Source: CBDEGU01 sp965238045 (GTDB lineage Bacteria; Acidobacteriota; Terriglobia; Bryobacterales; UBA6623). Taken from it: a stretch of 64,000 nucleotides of DNA. Within the stretch, counting starts at the first letter, position 1. Each line of letters begins with the position of its first letter. The position numbers were made by a program, and so were the translations under genes. This document shows positions 16,870-26,295 of the stretch, one piece after another. The stretch spans positions 620,001 to 684,000 of the forward strand of contig CBDEGU010000011.1 of assembly GCA_965238045.1 (NCBI GenBank). Reading direction: 5' to 3'. Below the pieces are notes generated by a model. It worked only from the letters and a program-made list of their open reading frames with translations. It was not told where the DNA came from and ran no database searches.

Positions 16870-18471
16870 TCAATCCTTCCTCTCGATGGGCGGGCACTCG
16901 AGCGTGACTCGGAAGCGCGCGCCGCCGCCGGAATCCTCCAGCACGAGGTCGCCGCCGTGAAGGCGGGCCAACTCGCGTGAGATCGCCAGGCCGATGCCCG
17001 TCCCGGCGACCCCCTCCGTTAGAGAGTTGTTGACGCGGTAAAAGGGCTCAAAGATACGCTGGCGGTCGCTTGGAGGCACGCCCGGTCCGCGATCGACGAC
17101 GGTGATTTCGACCACATCGCCGCAACGGCTGCTGGTGAGTTCCATGTGTTTACCGCCTGCTCCGTACTTTTCGACATTACTGATCAGGTTACCGACGATC
17201 TGCTCCACAGCGTCGGCATCGAAGGAGACAAGTTCCGCCGCGCCCGGCGTGAAATTCACCCGGATCCATTTGGCTTCAAGAGCGGGCCGGAAATGATCGA
17301 GAACGCCGAGCAGCACATCGTCGACCATGCCGGGCTGGCGGCGGATGGCGAGTGATTGGCGCTCACTGCGGCTGAAACTGAGCACATTTCCGATGAGACG
17401 ACTAAGCCGCCGGCTTTCGGAGACAATGACGCCGAGATGCCTCCGCAAACGCTCGTCCCCCTCGCCGGCATCCTTTTCGAGCAACTCGGCGTACATGCGA
17501 ATGTTTGTGAGCGGCGTCTTCAATTCGTGGGACACCTGATTGACGAAACTAACGCGCTGGGAAGCCTCGCGCATCTCGCGGGATTGTTCGCGGTAGAAGT
17601 AATAGATCAGGCCGGTTACCGCCGACCCGAATACGGCCAGCACGGCCGCCAAATTGAGAAGAAATCCTCCGGCCAGGGCCGATCCGAAGACGGCGTCCTC
17701 GGCGTGATATTCGAGGCTCCAGGCGCCGAGGGGCGCGCTGAGACTCAGAGCGGCGAGGGGGCGCCGGTCCTCCCCGGCCTCGAACGAGCCCCACTGGTAG
17801 AGTGCGCGGCCGGTGGGGCCGGCGAGCCGAATCCGGCCCTGGGAGAGTTCGGGAGCGAGGGCGTCGGTCTCCGGCAGCGAGGCGATGAGTTCGGCAAGCA
17901 ACCGCGCGCGGTTGATCTCGGCGACCCACAACTGGTCGCCGTCCCGCGCCCAGAGCATCATTCGCAGTCCGCTGCCTCCGTACCAGGCATGCCAGCCCGT
18001 CACCAGGGACGCTGACGATGTTTGCCGCGACAGGGCGGTGGGAATGTCGCTTTCCGAGGAGGCGTCAGGAACCGAGAACACGCCGCCGTCCCAAATCTCT
18101 TTTGTGCGTTCGAGTGCATCACGCTCGATGGCGGAGAGGGCGGCGGGCGTTCGCACGGGCGGAAAGAGCAGATCTCCATCGGCATTGAGGACGTAGTACT
18201 GCAGGACGTAGGGCGATAGGCGACTGAGTTTGCGAAGTGGCTCCAGAGTCGCATTGAGGGGACCCATTTCGGCGAGCACGGTCTGCTTGTAGTCATCCAG
18301 GGCGCGGGCGATCTGGTCGTCCACGGCACGAAGGCGGCCCAGCATCAGTTCCCGCAGGCCGTGCTCGACAACGACCTGCTCATCGTGAACGATCCGCGCC
18401 CCCAACCATCCGACGATGGCCAGGGGCGCGATGACGATCAGCGCCAGGACGAGAGTGAGCTTGGGTTTCAA
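16870..18471 (-). CDS. sensor histidine kinase with extracytoplasmic domain
   Basis: A 533-residue membrane kinase. Transmembrane segment 1 is at residues 5-24 and segment 2 at about 266-292 (FLLNLAAVLAVFGSAVTGLI); the intervening 240 residues should be periplasmic and hold no recognised sensor fold. The cytoplasmic part has HisKA with phosphoacceptor His315 (VSHELKTPL) and HATPase_c with N-box EQIVGNLISNVEKYG, G1 DRGPGVPP and G2 GTGIGLAISRELARLHGG. It starts three bases after the VWA gene's stop and precedes the response regulator, so the three act as a unit. The signal is unknown; the VWA protein may supply it. Confidence 0.9.
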   Translation of the reverse strand: MKPKLTLVLALIVIAPLAIVGWLGARIVHDEQVVVEHGLRELMLGRLRAVDDQIARALDDYKQTVLAEMGPLNATLEPLRKLSRLSPYVLQYYVLNADGDLLFPPVRTPAALSAIERDALERTKEIWDGGVFSVPDASSESDIPTALSRQTSSASLVTGWHAWYGGSGLRMMLWARDGDQLWVAEINRARLLAELIASLPETDALAPELSQGRIRLAGPTGRALYQWGSFEAGEDRRPLAALSLSAPLGAWSLEYHAEDAVFGSALAGGFLLNLAAVLAVFGSAVTGLIYYFYREQSREMREASQRVSFVNQVSHELKTPLTNIRMYAELLEKDAGEGDERLRRHLGVIVSESRRLSRLIGNVLSFSRSERQSLAIRRQPGMVDDVLLGVLDHFRPALEAKWIRVNFTPGAAELVSFDADAVEQIVGNLISNVEKYGAGGKHMELTSSRCGDVVEITVVDRGPGVPPSDRQRIFEPFYRVNNSLTEGVAGTGIGLAISRELARLHGGDLVLEDSGGGARFRVTLECPPIERKD

Positions 18472-18474
18472 TTC

Positions 18475-19836
18475 TTACTTCTTCAGCGGCTTCGTCTTGT
18501 CGATCGAAATCCGCTGCTGTTTTGTTTTGTACTGACCTTCTACCTGCTTCTTACGCTCCCGGCTCCAGTCCCTGTCGCCGAGATTCTCGCTGGCGCCCTT
18601 GTTTGACAGTGCATCAACTTCCAGACGGGAATCGTCCAGCTTTTCCGCGTTCTTTCGGAGGTAGGCGGAATTGGAGCGGAAAGCGACACGGGCCTCCTCA
18701 ATCTTACCCGCGTCCCGGAGAGCGGTTGCCACCTTATTCTGTTCGGCGCCGACTTGGCTGACCACGGCAACCATCACGTCGCGGTTGCTCGATCGCTCGA
18801 CCGCGGCCGGCGAGACGGTGTAGGTCGCCGACGCATGGCCACGGAGATTGACCTTCGATCCGGATCGCAGGTCATGATAGCCGACACTGACCTCGGCGAT
18901 GGACTGCACTTTTCCGGCGCCAGAGGACGGCACTTCGACCTCGAGCAGCAGGTAGCGGGTCTGGTCCCGGTAGACCTGGTTCAGCGTGGCATAGACATCC
19001 TGTCCCGAAATGCGGGCTTCACGGCCCAGTGTCCGGATCGGCCGAACTCCGCTGGGACAGTGGACATGGATGGTCACGTTTTGGGCGACTACCGAGAGCA
19101 GATCGCCGAACTCGGCGGCGAAGGCCGCTTCCAGATCGGCCTCGTTCTCGACGAAGAAATGATTGCCGTCGCTGGCCATGGCCAGGCGGGTCATCAGGTC
19201 TTCGTTATAGCCCAGGCCGAGACCAATCGTAGTCACCGAGATGCCCTGACGAGCGAGAGAGACGCCCAGCTCGGCCAGTTCGCCGGGTGAACTCGGCCCG
19301 ACGTTCGCCAGTCCGTCCGAGAGCAGCAGCAGAGTGTTCACGCGATTGCGGTCGAGAAATTTCCCCAGCTCCCGCGCACCCTTGGAAACTCCCGCGAACA
19401 GAGCCGTGCCGCCCCCCGAGCGGATTTGGCGAATCGCGTTGCGAACGGATTCGCGGTCATAGAGTTTGGTCGCTGGAACCAGTACATCGACGGTGTTCTG
19501 ATAGGTGACCACCGAAACGATATCGTCGTCGCGAAGCCTGTCGATGGCCGCGATCGCGGCACGTCTGGCTGCCTCGATCTTCCGGCCCGACATCGATCCC
19601 GAGCGGTCGAGCACGACGGCGACGTTGACCGGCGGCCGCTGATGGCGACCGGTGTCGAGACCGGTCAGCGCGATCCTGACATAGGCTTTTCGCGGTGATC
19701 CGGCCAGAATCAGCGGGGTGGACATTTGCACATCAAGTTCCACCGAGCGCGCCGGGGCGGCCGGCATGACCGGGACGGCCAGGGCGAGCAGTAGCGGGAT
19801 TTGCATCCACGCCGGAATGGTTAGGTTGGTTTTCAT
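18475..19836 (-). CDS. exported von Willebrand factor A domain protein
   Basis: A 453-residue protein with a signal peptide (IPLLLALAVPVMPAAPA). The VWA domain (about 68-240) has an intact metal-ion-dependent adhesion site: Asp77-x-Ser79-x-Ser81 (DRSGS), Thr144 (GGGTALFAG) and Asp174 (LLLLSDGLAN). The C-terminal 200 residues are beta-rich and then helical and charged (KKQVEGQYKTKQQRISIDK). It is the first gene of an operon with the histidine kinase (three-base gap) and response regulator. By analogy with other VWA proteins it binds a ligand or partner in the periplasm and may modulate the kinase. Candidate operator repeats lie about 110 bases upstream. Confidence 0.85.
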   Translation of the reverse strand: MKTNLTIPAWMQIPLLLALAVPVMPAAPARSVELDVQMSTPLILAGSPRKAYVRIALTGLDTGRHQRPPVNVAVVLDRSGSMSGRKIEAARRAAIAAIDRLRDDDIVSVVTYQNTVDVLVPATKLYDRESVRNAIRQIRSGGGTALFAGVSKGARELGKFLDRNRVNTLLLLSDGLANVGPSSPGELAELGVSLARQGISVTTIGLGLGYNEDLMTRLAMASDGNHFFVENEADLEAAFAAEFGDLLSVVAQNVTIHVHCPSGVRPIRTLGREARISGQDVYATLNQVYRDQTRYLLLEVEVPSSGAGKVQSIAEVSVGYHDLRSGSKVNLRGHASATYTVSPAAVERSSNRDVMVAVVSQVGAEQNKVATALRDAGKIEEARVAFRSNSAYLRKNAEKLDDSRLEVDALSNKGASENLGDRDWSRERKKQVEGQYKTKQQRISIDKTKPLKK

Positions 19837-19944
19837 CGTATTCTCCTTGCGCTCGGGCTGAAGTGCTTCTTGCGCCGCGGCGCTGTTGTTAATTTCAGGC
19901 TACCGGCGCACGGGACGGGAGTGGTCATTTCGTTGCAAGGAGAT

Positions 19945-19961
19945 TGTAAGAATAGTGTAAG
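19945..19961. promoter_or_regulatory. TGTAAG direct repeat with 11-bp phase, candidate response-regulator operator
   Basis: TGTAAG at 19945-19950 and again at 19956-19961, start-to-start distance 11 bases, in the gap between the VWA operon and def. OmpR/PhoB/CpxR-family regulators typically bind two half-sites in direct orientation at this phase, and the operon encodes such a regulator. Autoregulation is therefore inferred. Confidence 0.5.
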
Positions 19962-20205
19962 CTCTGGCGGCCTTCCTGTTCCTGCCGGTGTTGGCATCCT
20001 CGGGCCGTCATCATGGACTTCGGGTTGGGGCGGCTGGCAGAGACACTTGGAGGTCCGCCGGAAGGGGGCGGGCGTCGTGAGCGAGCCGCGCAACGGCGGT
20101 TTCGGAAACCTTGCTTGCGGCGGGCCGGTCGGGGGAAGGGCGCAAAATATGGAGCGGGGGCTAGAATAGGACTTGAGTTCGCCGCCGCGGACGATACAGG
20201 TTTTG

Positions 20206-20721
20206 ATGATCAGAAAGATCTTCAAGTACGGGGATCCAGTTCTTGAGACTCGCTGTGATCCGGTCGCTGAGTTTGGGACCCCGGAGTTGAATCAACTCGT
20301 CGGCGACATGTTCGAAACCATGTACGAGGCGAAGGGCGTAGGGTTGGCGGCCCCGCAAATCGGGCTGCTCCAACGGCTGGCGGTTGTTGATTCCTCGGGG
20401 GGGGAAGAGCCCGGCGAGGGGCTCGTTCTGATTAACCTGGAAATCCTCGAGGCCGACGGGAAGCAAGTCAGCGAGGAAGGCTGCCTGAGTATTCCCGGTT
20501 TCCGCGAAGACGTCGAGCGGGCTCAGCGAATTTCCGTTCGCGCCTATGACGTGGAAGGGGAGCCGTTCGAGCTCGAGGTGGAGGACCTGCTGGCGCGCGT
20601 GATTCTCCACGAGAAGGATCATTTGGATGGCGTGTTGTTCCTGGACCACCTCAGTTCCCTGAAACGTCAACTGATCAAGCGCAAGATCCGCAAGTTGCGG
20701 CGTCAGGGCGAGTGGGACTAG
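20206..20721 (+). CDS. def: peptide deformylase
   Basis: A 171-residue protein starting at ATG 20206; the frame extends to 20173, but MIRKIFKYGDPVL is the family start. All three deformylase motifs are present: GVGLAAPQIG (44-53), EGCLSIPG with the metal ligand Cys93, and HEKDHLDG (135-142) with His135, Glu136 and His139. It removes the formyl group from nascent proteins using Fe2+ or Zn2+. The length is standard. It begins a def-fmt pair with a three-base gap, the common bacterial arrangement, and argJ is translationally coupled behind them. Confidence 0.97.
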   Translation: MIRKIFKYGDPVLETRCDPVAEFGTPELNQLVGDMFETMYEAKGVGLAAPQIGLLQRLAVVDSSGGEEPGEGLVLINLEILEADGKQVSEEGCLSIPGFREDVERAQRISVRAYDVEGEPFELEVEDLLARVILHEKDHLDGVLFLDHLSSLKRQLIKRKIRKLRRQGEWD

Positions 20722-20724
20722 GCG

Positions 20725-21660
20725 ATGCGCGCGGTTTTCATGGGGACGCCGGCGTTTGCGGTGTCCTCGTTGCGGGCGCTGGCCGAGAGCGGTCACGAAA
20801 TCGCCGCCGTGATTACACAACCCGATCGTCCGGCGGGGCGCGGGGCGACTTTGCGCCCGCCTGCGGTGAAGCGCGAGGCGCTGCAAAGAGGCCTTCCCGT
20901 ATTTCAACCCTCGCGCGTGAAGGCGCCGGAAGTGCTGGAATATCTCACAGAGATCCACTTCGAGGTGATTGTCGTCGTCGCTTACGGTCAGATCATCCCT
21001 AGAAGCATTATCGAGCTGCCGCCCCTGGGCTGTGTCAATGTGCATGCTTCGTTGCTGCCGAAATATCGAGGCGCGGCGCCGATCAACTGGGCCATCGCCA
21101 ACGGCGAAGCACGCACGGGCGTGACCACGATGCTGATCGAGGAGCGTCTCGACGCCGGGGACATGCTGCGCAAGCGCGAGACAGAAATCGCACCAGACGA
21201 AACGGCCGTGTCGCTGGGGGAACGGCTAGCAGGGATCGGAGCCGAGCTTCTGGTCGAGACTCTCGCGGCGCTGCAAGCGGGCGGAGTGGTTGCGGAAAAG
21301 CAAAACGAAGATGAGGCCAGCTATGCCCCCATCCTCAAACGCGCAGACGGCAGAGTCGACTGGAATCTGAGCGCCCCGCGAATTTTCGCCCGCATGCGGG
21401 GATTTCAACCCTGGCCCGGCGCATTCACCTCCTTTCGCGGCAAGAGACTTCATATTCATCGGGCGCGGCCGACGGTCTCGGACTGCGGCAAACCGGGATG
21501 GCTGTTGGTTGGCGAGCAGAGTCCGAGCGTCGGTTGTGGAGAGGGAACCGCCTTGCAACTCGAGGAAGTGCAGCTTGAAGGCAAGAAGAAAGTTTCCGCG
21601 AGCGATTTCGTACGCGGCTATCACTTACACGAAGGCGAGATGCTAGGAGAAGCAGGGTGA
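20725..21660 (+). CDS. fmt: methionyl-tRNA formyltransferase
   Basis: A 311-residue protein of standard length. MRAVFMGTPAFAVSSLRAL, VITQPDRPAGRG and the catalytic stretch HASLLPKYRGAAPINWAI, containing the conserved His and preceding Asn, identify it. TGVTTMLIEERLDAGDML follows, and the C-terminal OB-like tRNA-binding domain is present (ARMRGFQPWPGAFTSF). It formylates initiator Met-tRNA with 10-formyl-tetrahydrofolate. It starts three bases after def, and its TGA overlaps the GTG of argJ. Confidence 0.97.
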   Translation: MRAVFMGTPAFAVSSLRALAESGHEIAAVITQPDRPAGRGATLRPPAVKREALQRGLPVFQPSRVKAPEVLEYLTEIHFEVIVVVAYGQIIPRSIIELPPLGCVNVHASLLPKYRGAAPINWAIANGEARTGVTTMLIEERLDAGDMLRKRETEIAPDETAVSLGERLAGIGAELLVETLAALQAGGVVAEKQNEDEASYAPILKRADGRVDWNLSAPRIFARMRGFQPWPGAFTSFRGKRLHIHRARPTVSDCGKPGWLLVGEQSPSVGCGEGTALQLEEVQLEGKKKVSASDFVRGYHLHEGEMLGEAG

Positions 21661-22838
21661 CGAATCTGCCGCTGGGATACCGGTTTTCAGCCGTCTATGC
21701 CGGCATCCGAAAGAAACCGGAACTGGATCTGGCCCTGATGGTCTCCGAGCCGGAAGCCCAAGCGGCCGCCATGTTCACGCAAAATCAGGTGCGCGCCGCG
21801 CCGGTAGCGCTTTCCGAACAGCATCTGCGGCGGTCCGGCGGCAAGTGCCGGGCCGTGATCGTCAACGCCGGCAATGCTAATTGCGCGACGCCGACCATGC
21901 GTAAGGTGGCGCGGGCCACGGCGCGGGCGACGGCGAAATTACTGCGGACACCGGTGAACCGGATCCTGGTAGCCTCGACGGGCGTGATCGGCGAACCGCT
22001 GGATGAGAACCGTATTGTCGGGGCTCTGCCGAATTTGGGGAAACATCTTGCCCGCGCGGGTTTTGAGGATGCGGCGCGCGCCATCATGACAACGGATACG
22101 CGGCCGAAAATGGCACATGCCGAAGTCGCGACCAGCAAGGGCATCGTCCGGTTGGCGGGCATGACAAAGGGTGCCGGGATGATTCAGCCAAGGATGGCCA
22201 CCATGCTGGCGTTCTTGTTTACCGACGCGGTGATCGAAGCCAAGACACTGCGCGCCATGCTGCGGAAAGCTGTTGCGGGAAGCTTCAATCGAATCTCGGT
22301 GGATTCAGATACATCCACCAACGACACGGTCTTCTTGCTGGCGAACGGGACTTCGGGCATCAGCGTTTTCGGTCCGGACCGGTGTGCCTTTGAAGAGGCC
22401 CTGGGTCGCGTGACGCGGGAGCTTGCCGTCGCGATTGTGCGTGACGGCGAAGGAGCTCGAAAGCTCTTGACCATCGATGTCGAAGGCGGCCCGACAGACC
22501 AGGCCGCCCTTAGGCTGGCGCGTGCCATAGCGAACTCGCCGCTGGTGAAGACGGCTCTGGCGGGTGGGGATCCCAACTGGGGGCGCATTCTCTCGTCGGC
22601 CGGCGCCAGCGGCGTCCCGTTCGATCCCTCGAAAGTCGACGTCTACTTGAACGGCTACATGGTGTGCCGTGCCGGCATCCGGGCCGATTTCGAGGAAGCA
22701 GAAGTCGGAGCGACGATGGAGAAAGAAGAATCGGTGCTGCGCTTCCACATTCGGGGCCGGGGGCTGGGCAAGGCTCGCTTCTGGACCTGCGACATGACCG
22801 AGGACTACATCCGCATCAACGCGGAGTATCGTACCTAG
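21657..22838 (+). CDS. argJ: bifunctional ornithine acetyltransferase / N-acetylglutamate synthase
   Basis: A 393-residue protein, GTG start overlapping the fmt stop (GTGA). It carries the self-cleavage site of the family: KGAGMIQPRMATMLAF, where Thr182 becomes the N-terminal nucleophile of the beta chain. GNANCATP, STGVIGEPL, FNRISVDSDTSTNDTVFLLA and GGDPNWGRILSSAGASG are the other signatures. It recycles the acetyl group in arginine biosynthesis and can make N-acetylglutamate. No other arg genes are nearby, so the coupling to def-fmt is a local arrangement. Confidence 0.96.
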   Translation: MTNLPLGYRFSAVYAGIRKKPELDLALMVSEPEAQAAAMFTQNQVRAAPVALSEQHLRRSGGKCRAVIVNAGNANCATPTMRKVARATARATAKLLRTPVNRILVASTGVIGEPLDENRIVGALPNLGKHLARAGFEDAARAIMTTDTRPKMAHAEVATSKGIVRLAGMTKGAGMIQPRMATMLAFLFTDAVIEAKTLRAMLRKAVAGSFNRISVDSDTSTNDTVFLLANGTSGISVFGPDRCAFEEALGRVTRELAVAIVRDGEGARKLLTIDVEGGPTDQAALRLARAIANSPLVKTALAGGDPNWGRILSSAGASGVPFDPSKVDVYLNGYMVCRAGIRADFEEAEVGATMEKEESVLRFHIRGRGLGKARFWTCDMTEDYIRINAEYRT

Positions 22839-22959
22839 CCGATGCCGCTGGCTGGGCGAACCTGTTCGCTCGTAACCCGTTCTTGCATTGGGTAACCAGT
22901 CTCTTAGTGCAGCGAAATCCGCACTGACCAGGTAGACTGAACGACAAGGAGGAATCGCG

Positions 22960-23061
22960 ATGAAGAAACTTGTGCTTGCCTTCGCCACTTGCAGCATGCT
23001 GATGGCCTCGCCGCCGGATGTACTGAAGACTTCAATTGGTGATAGATGGGTATTCACTTGA
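22960..23061 (+). pseudogene. 5' fragment of a small secreted-protein gene, interrupted by IS1595
   Basis: AAGGAGG seven bases before the ATG at 22960 is one of the best ribosome sites in the window, followed by a clean signal peptide, MKKLVLAFATCSMLMASPP. About ten codons later the frame enters the left end of the insertion sequence at 23043 and stops at 23061. The rest of the gene is not found beyond the right end of the element, where a phage-like gene on the other strand begins. Confidence 0.6.
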
Positions 23062-24083
23062 CTCAGGTATTTTGAAATGGCCCCTACATGTTGTGGTTGT
23101 CCGTAGCGCGTGTTGCGGTGCCTCCGACCAGCGACTTGTAGGGCGCCGGTTGGACGGCGACGGCCTGCTGAACCAGGCGGTAGAAGAGCTTGCCTCGGCT
23201 TCTGGACTTGCGGCGGTTGAAGCGGAAGGTGAATTCGTCGAGGTAGTAGTCGAGATGCTCGTGGCTGACGGCTCCTTGATGCGTACCCAGTATCCAACGC
23301 TTCAGTAACGACACCACGCGATGCACGCGGGGGAGCAGTTGAGAGGCTCGTGCCGGTTGCCCGTCCAGGTAGCTCACCTCGTGGCGATAGCCGTCGCTTT
23401 CGAGTGGCTCGTATCCCAGCCAGCCGTCCGTGTGGACCACGCTGCCGGGTTCGACCGACTCGCCGACGAAGGCCATCAAGCTGTCCCCAGAGGCGTTCGG
23501 AATCGTGCGCATCCGAACTCGTCCGATGCCGGCGCCATCTTCCTCGGCCGCTACTACAATCAGCGCTTTCGCGTCGGTTTGGCGGCCCCGCACGCCCTCC
23601 TCCAGGGCTCCTAAGTAAGTCTCGTCAACCTCAACGCGCCCGCTGAGGCGATCACGTCCGGGCCGCACCATAGCGCGCCGAAGCTTGTGCAACCAAGTCC
23701 AGGCCGTCTTGTAGCTGCCCAGGCCCAACACCCGCTGCAATCCCAATGCACTCGCCCCGTTCTTCTGGCTGGTGAGCCACCACATTGCTCGAAACCAACT
23801 CTGGAGCGGCTTGCGGGTGTCTTGAAAGATTGTGCCTGCTGTCGCCGAAGCTTGATGCCCGCAGCTTGCACACTGCAGCAGCACCGTGCGCACCGCCCAG
23901 GTTTTGTCATGCCCGCATCGCGGACAACGAAAACCCTCCGGCCAGCGGAGTTGACACAGATACTCCCGACAGGCCTGCTCGCTAGCGAAACGCGCCTCGA
24001 ACTCGGCCAAATTCCGGGGATAATCTTCCATCGCCCAAGATCCTACATCTTGGGGTCACCTGAGTCAAGTAAATACCCATCTA
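23043..24083. mobile_element. IS1595-family insertion sequence, complete, 26-bp terminal inverted repeats
   Basis: Left end 23043-23068 and right end 24058-24083 are inverted repeats of 26 bases with one mismatch (TAGATGGGTATT, then C or T, then ACTTGACTCAGGT). A single full-length transposase lies between. Length is 1,041 bp, normal for the family. The bases outside the ends (GGTGA on the left, CGTGG on the right) show no target duplication of the expected 8 bp, so the two flanks were probably joined by recombination or deletion after insertion. Confidence 0.88.
23084..24031 (-). CDS. IS1595-family transposase
   Basis: A 315-residue DDE transposase. The N-terminal zinc ribbon is CPRCGH and CASCGH (two CxxC pairs). 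The catalytic core has VEVDETYLGAL (first Asp), VVHTDGWLGYEPL (second Asp) and a C-terminal NRR/KLFYRLVQQA region of the ISXO2-like domain. No frameshift is visible, and both terminal repeats are present, so the element may be active. It sits on the minus strand, reading toward the interrupted secreted-protein gene. Confidence 0.92.
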   Translation of the reverse strand: MEDYPRNLAEFEARFASEQACREYLCQLRWPEGFRCPRCGHDKTWAVRTVLLQCASCGHQASATAGTIFQDTRKPLQSWFRAMWWLTSQKNGASALGLQRVLGLGSYKTAWTWLHKLRRAMVRPGRDRLSGRVEVDETYLGALEEGVRGRQTDAKALIVVAAEEDGAGIGRVRMRTIPNASGDSLMAFVGESVEPGSVVHTDGWLGYEPLESDGYRHEVSYLDGQPARASQLLPRVHRVVSLLKRWILGTHQGAVSHEHLDYYLDEFTFRFNRRKSRSRGKLFYRLVQQAVAVQPAPYKSLVGGTATRATDNHNM

Positions 24084-26295
24084 CGTGGATTGCCACTCCG
24101 TATTGGTTCTGAAACTCGGTCTTCGTGTAGTCGTCGTAGAAAGTCATTCCGAACGCATTGGGAAAATACCACCATTGCACTTCACCGAACTGCAGATAGG
24201 GAGTGACCAGAGCCTCATCCTGTAACTGAGCCATCTCCAGATATACTTGCTTCCAGAAGTATAGACTGGCTGTTGAGAAGTTCGTTTGTGTCGAAGGAGT
24301 GTTCAGCAGAACCGGTGTGCCATCGGGATAACGTTGCGCAAGGCCCGCCGTGGCCGATGTATCACCATGAGAGAGTTCCATACTGAATGAGGCGGTTACC
24401 TCGATAGAACGGTTCTTGAGTTCCTTGAAATAGCTGCGGTGCCAGTCCCGGGCGGCCCGGTTAAGTCTGGGCAGGGCCGCCGTATCGGTCAGCCACGAAC
24501 CATCAACGCCACCCGAAAAGGTCGCCTCGGACACCACGGCCTGAAAAGCACCCGACGTGGGGGACGCCGAAGGAGTAATGCTGTTTCCCGCCGTGCCCAA
24601 TAGACGAGCGTAAATCGTCAATACGTTGCCAGAGACAGACGCCCAGACGCCCGTCGAACCATCATTAATGAGGTATCGAAATGCTGTCGCGATACTGTCG
24701 TTTGAGTCTGTGCTAAGCGTGAGGCGGTCAAAGGTTGTGCCGTCGACAATGACTTGAACGTTTTGACTGAATACGGGAGCCCCTTGGAAAGTGACCGTAC
24801 CTTGCGCGTATTGATTATCAGAGTTTGCCAGCTCGTAAAAAACAATAGCGCCGACAAAATGATTGGTGCGGCCTCGGAAACCGAGCATGTCCAAATTCCA
24901 AGCAACCCGTTCTGGTGCAAGCGCCAACGAGTGATCCGTGTCCCAGTCCGTGGCCAGTGTTTCCCTCGGTCGGGTCGGCTGGCTATCCACAGTCGGTGAC
25001 TCAATGGCCTCTTCGAGGAAATCCAGATAGAATGCACTGCCGGATGAAGATGCGTTGGCGCCGGCGAGTGTCGCCACGACGGTATGGGCTCCGGGCCCAA
25101 ACACACCCAAGTCAAGGCGGCTCAGTACATCTTCCGAGGGGAGGTAGAGATCGAAAACTTGCGCCGTTTGACTATCTACGGAAACGGAAACGATTCCTGC
25201 GTTGAAAGTCCGCCGTGTGCCAAGAAGAAGCCGGTGATTGACTTGTGAAGTATAGGTAAGGGACGCCTGGTCGTTAAGGGTGCTCGTCAGGTCGATGGAG
25301 CCGTCGAAAAAGTTTCCGGAGTTGTTGCTCCACGTCCCGACGAGAGTGATCTCGTCGGAGCCCTGAAACCGCCTACTGCGCGGGGAGACCGCTGAATAGG
25401 GACGGTTTGTACCGGTGACGGTCCAGTCCGTGATTTCGACGTCGAACTCGCTGCGATCGTAGGCTCCAGTCTGGAGAGCGGCTGCGTAGGTCCACCGCAT
25501 CTTCCGAATGTTCTGGGTGGGTATCGACGCTCCTCCGATATCTTGTATGGTCGTGAAGTCAACGTCGACTTGCCACTGCGTGGGAGATGCGCCTCCACTC
25601 ATCGTTTGGTCGGGAGGCCACCAACTTTCTGTTTGGAATCCGCTAACAGTCCCTACCATGCCGAGCCGGTTCCCTTCTTCTCCCGGCTGAAGATTCGTCA
25701 GCGTAATAGTGCTCGCCACGGCGGAGTGGGTCGCCGACACCGTGGCCGAGAACGCATTGATGTTTAGTGCGAGGTCGGCCAACACGTCTCCCGCCGTGTC
25801 GCCCGTAGTCACCGTATGAAAATAGTGCTCATCGAGCCAGGACAGTTCCACGACGTCGCCGGCCGTGAGGGTGCCTTGGAGCGCGAAGGTCGCTTGAGCC
25901 GCCACGAATGTCCCGTCGCTCGCTGTAGCATGATCGGAGAGCCGAACAAGATGGAGTGTTTCGGTCCCCGTTGTATCTGCGGCCCAGATACGAAGATAAG
26001 GCCAGTCCACGGTTGGGAACAGTGTGGAATCCATCAAGATGCAGTTTGTTCGTCGTTCCTTGTAACTAAGCGTCAGCCCGCTCAGATCGCCGTCCGGAAG
26101 GTTGCGCAAGAGAGGATGCTCGTATATGTTGTCTCGGTTCCACTCGATAACAACCCAATCAAACTGCTGCCTCCACACACCCGAGACACTGAAGCCGGAA
26201 GGCGAAGCGCCACTCAATGCCGCGGCCGCCGAGGGCCGGAAGAAGAAACATTGCAAGTCTCGATCCGGTCTCAGTTTTTGAAGCGCTTCAGACAC
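24043..26295 (-). pseudogene. phage-tail-associated large protein, 3'-truncated by IS1595
   Basis: A 750-codon frame with a GTG start at 26295, overlapping the upstream gene's stop by eight bases (translational coupling). The N-terminal two thirds are beta-rich with Ser/Thr/Gly-rich repeats. Near the C-terminus a TIM-barrel-like stretch appears: LNRAARDWHRSYFKELKNRS, LQFGEVQWWYFP and GMTFYDDYTKTEFQNQYG, which I recall from tail-associated glycosidase-like or non-contractile tail-sheath-like proteins. After HVDG (24083) the frame enters the IS end and stops, so the native C-terminus is lost. Base composition is clearly lower in GC than the flanks, suggesting transfer. The family name is tentative. 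Confidence 0.6.

Noticed and set aside
20161..21045. 294-codon minus-strand frame
   Set aside because: Antisense to def and fmt, both of which have complete catalytic motifs.
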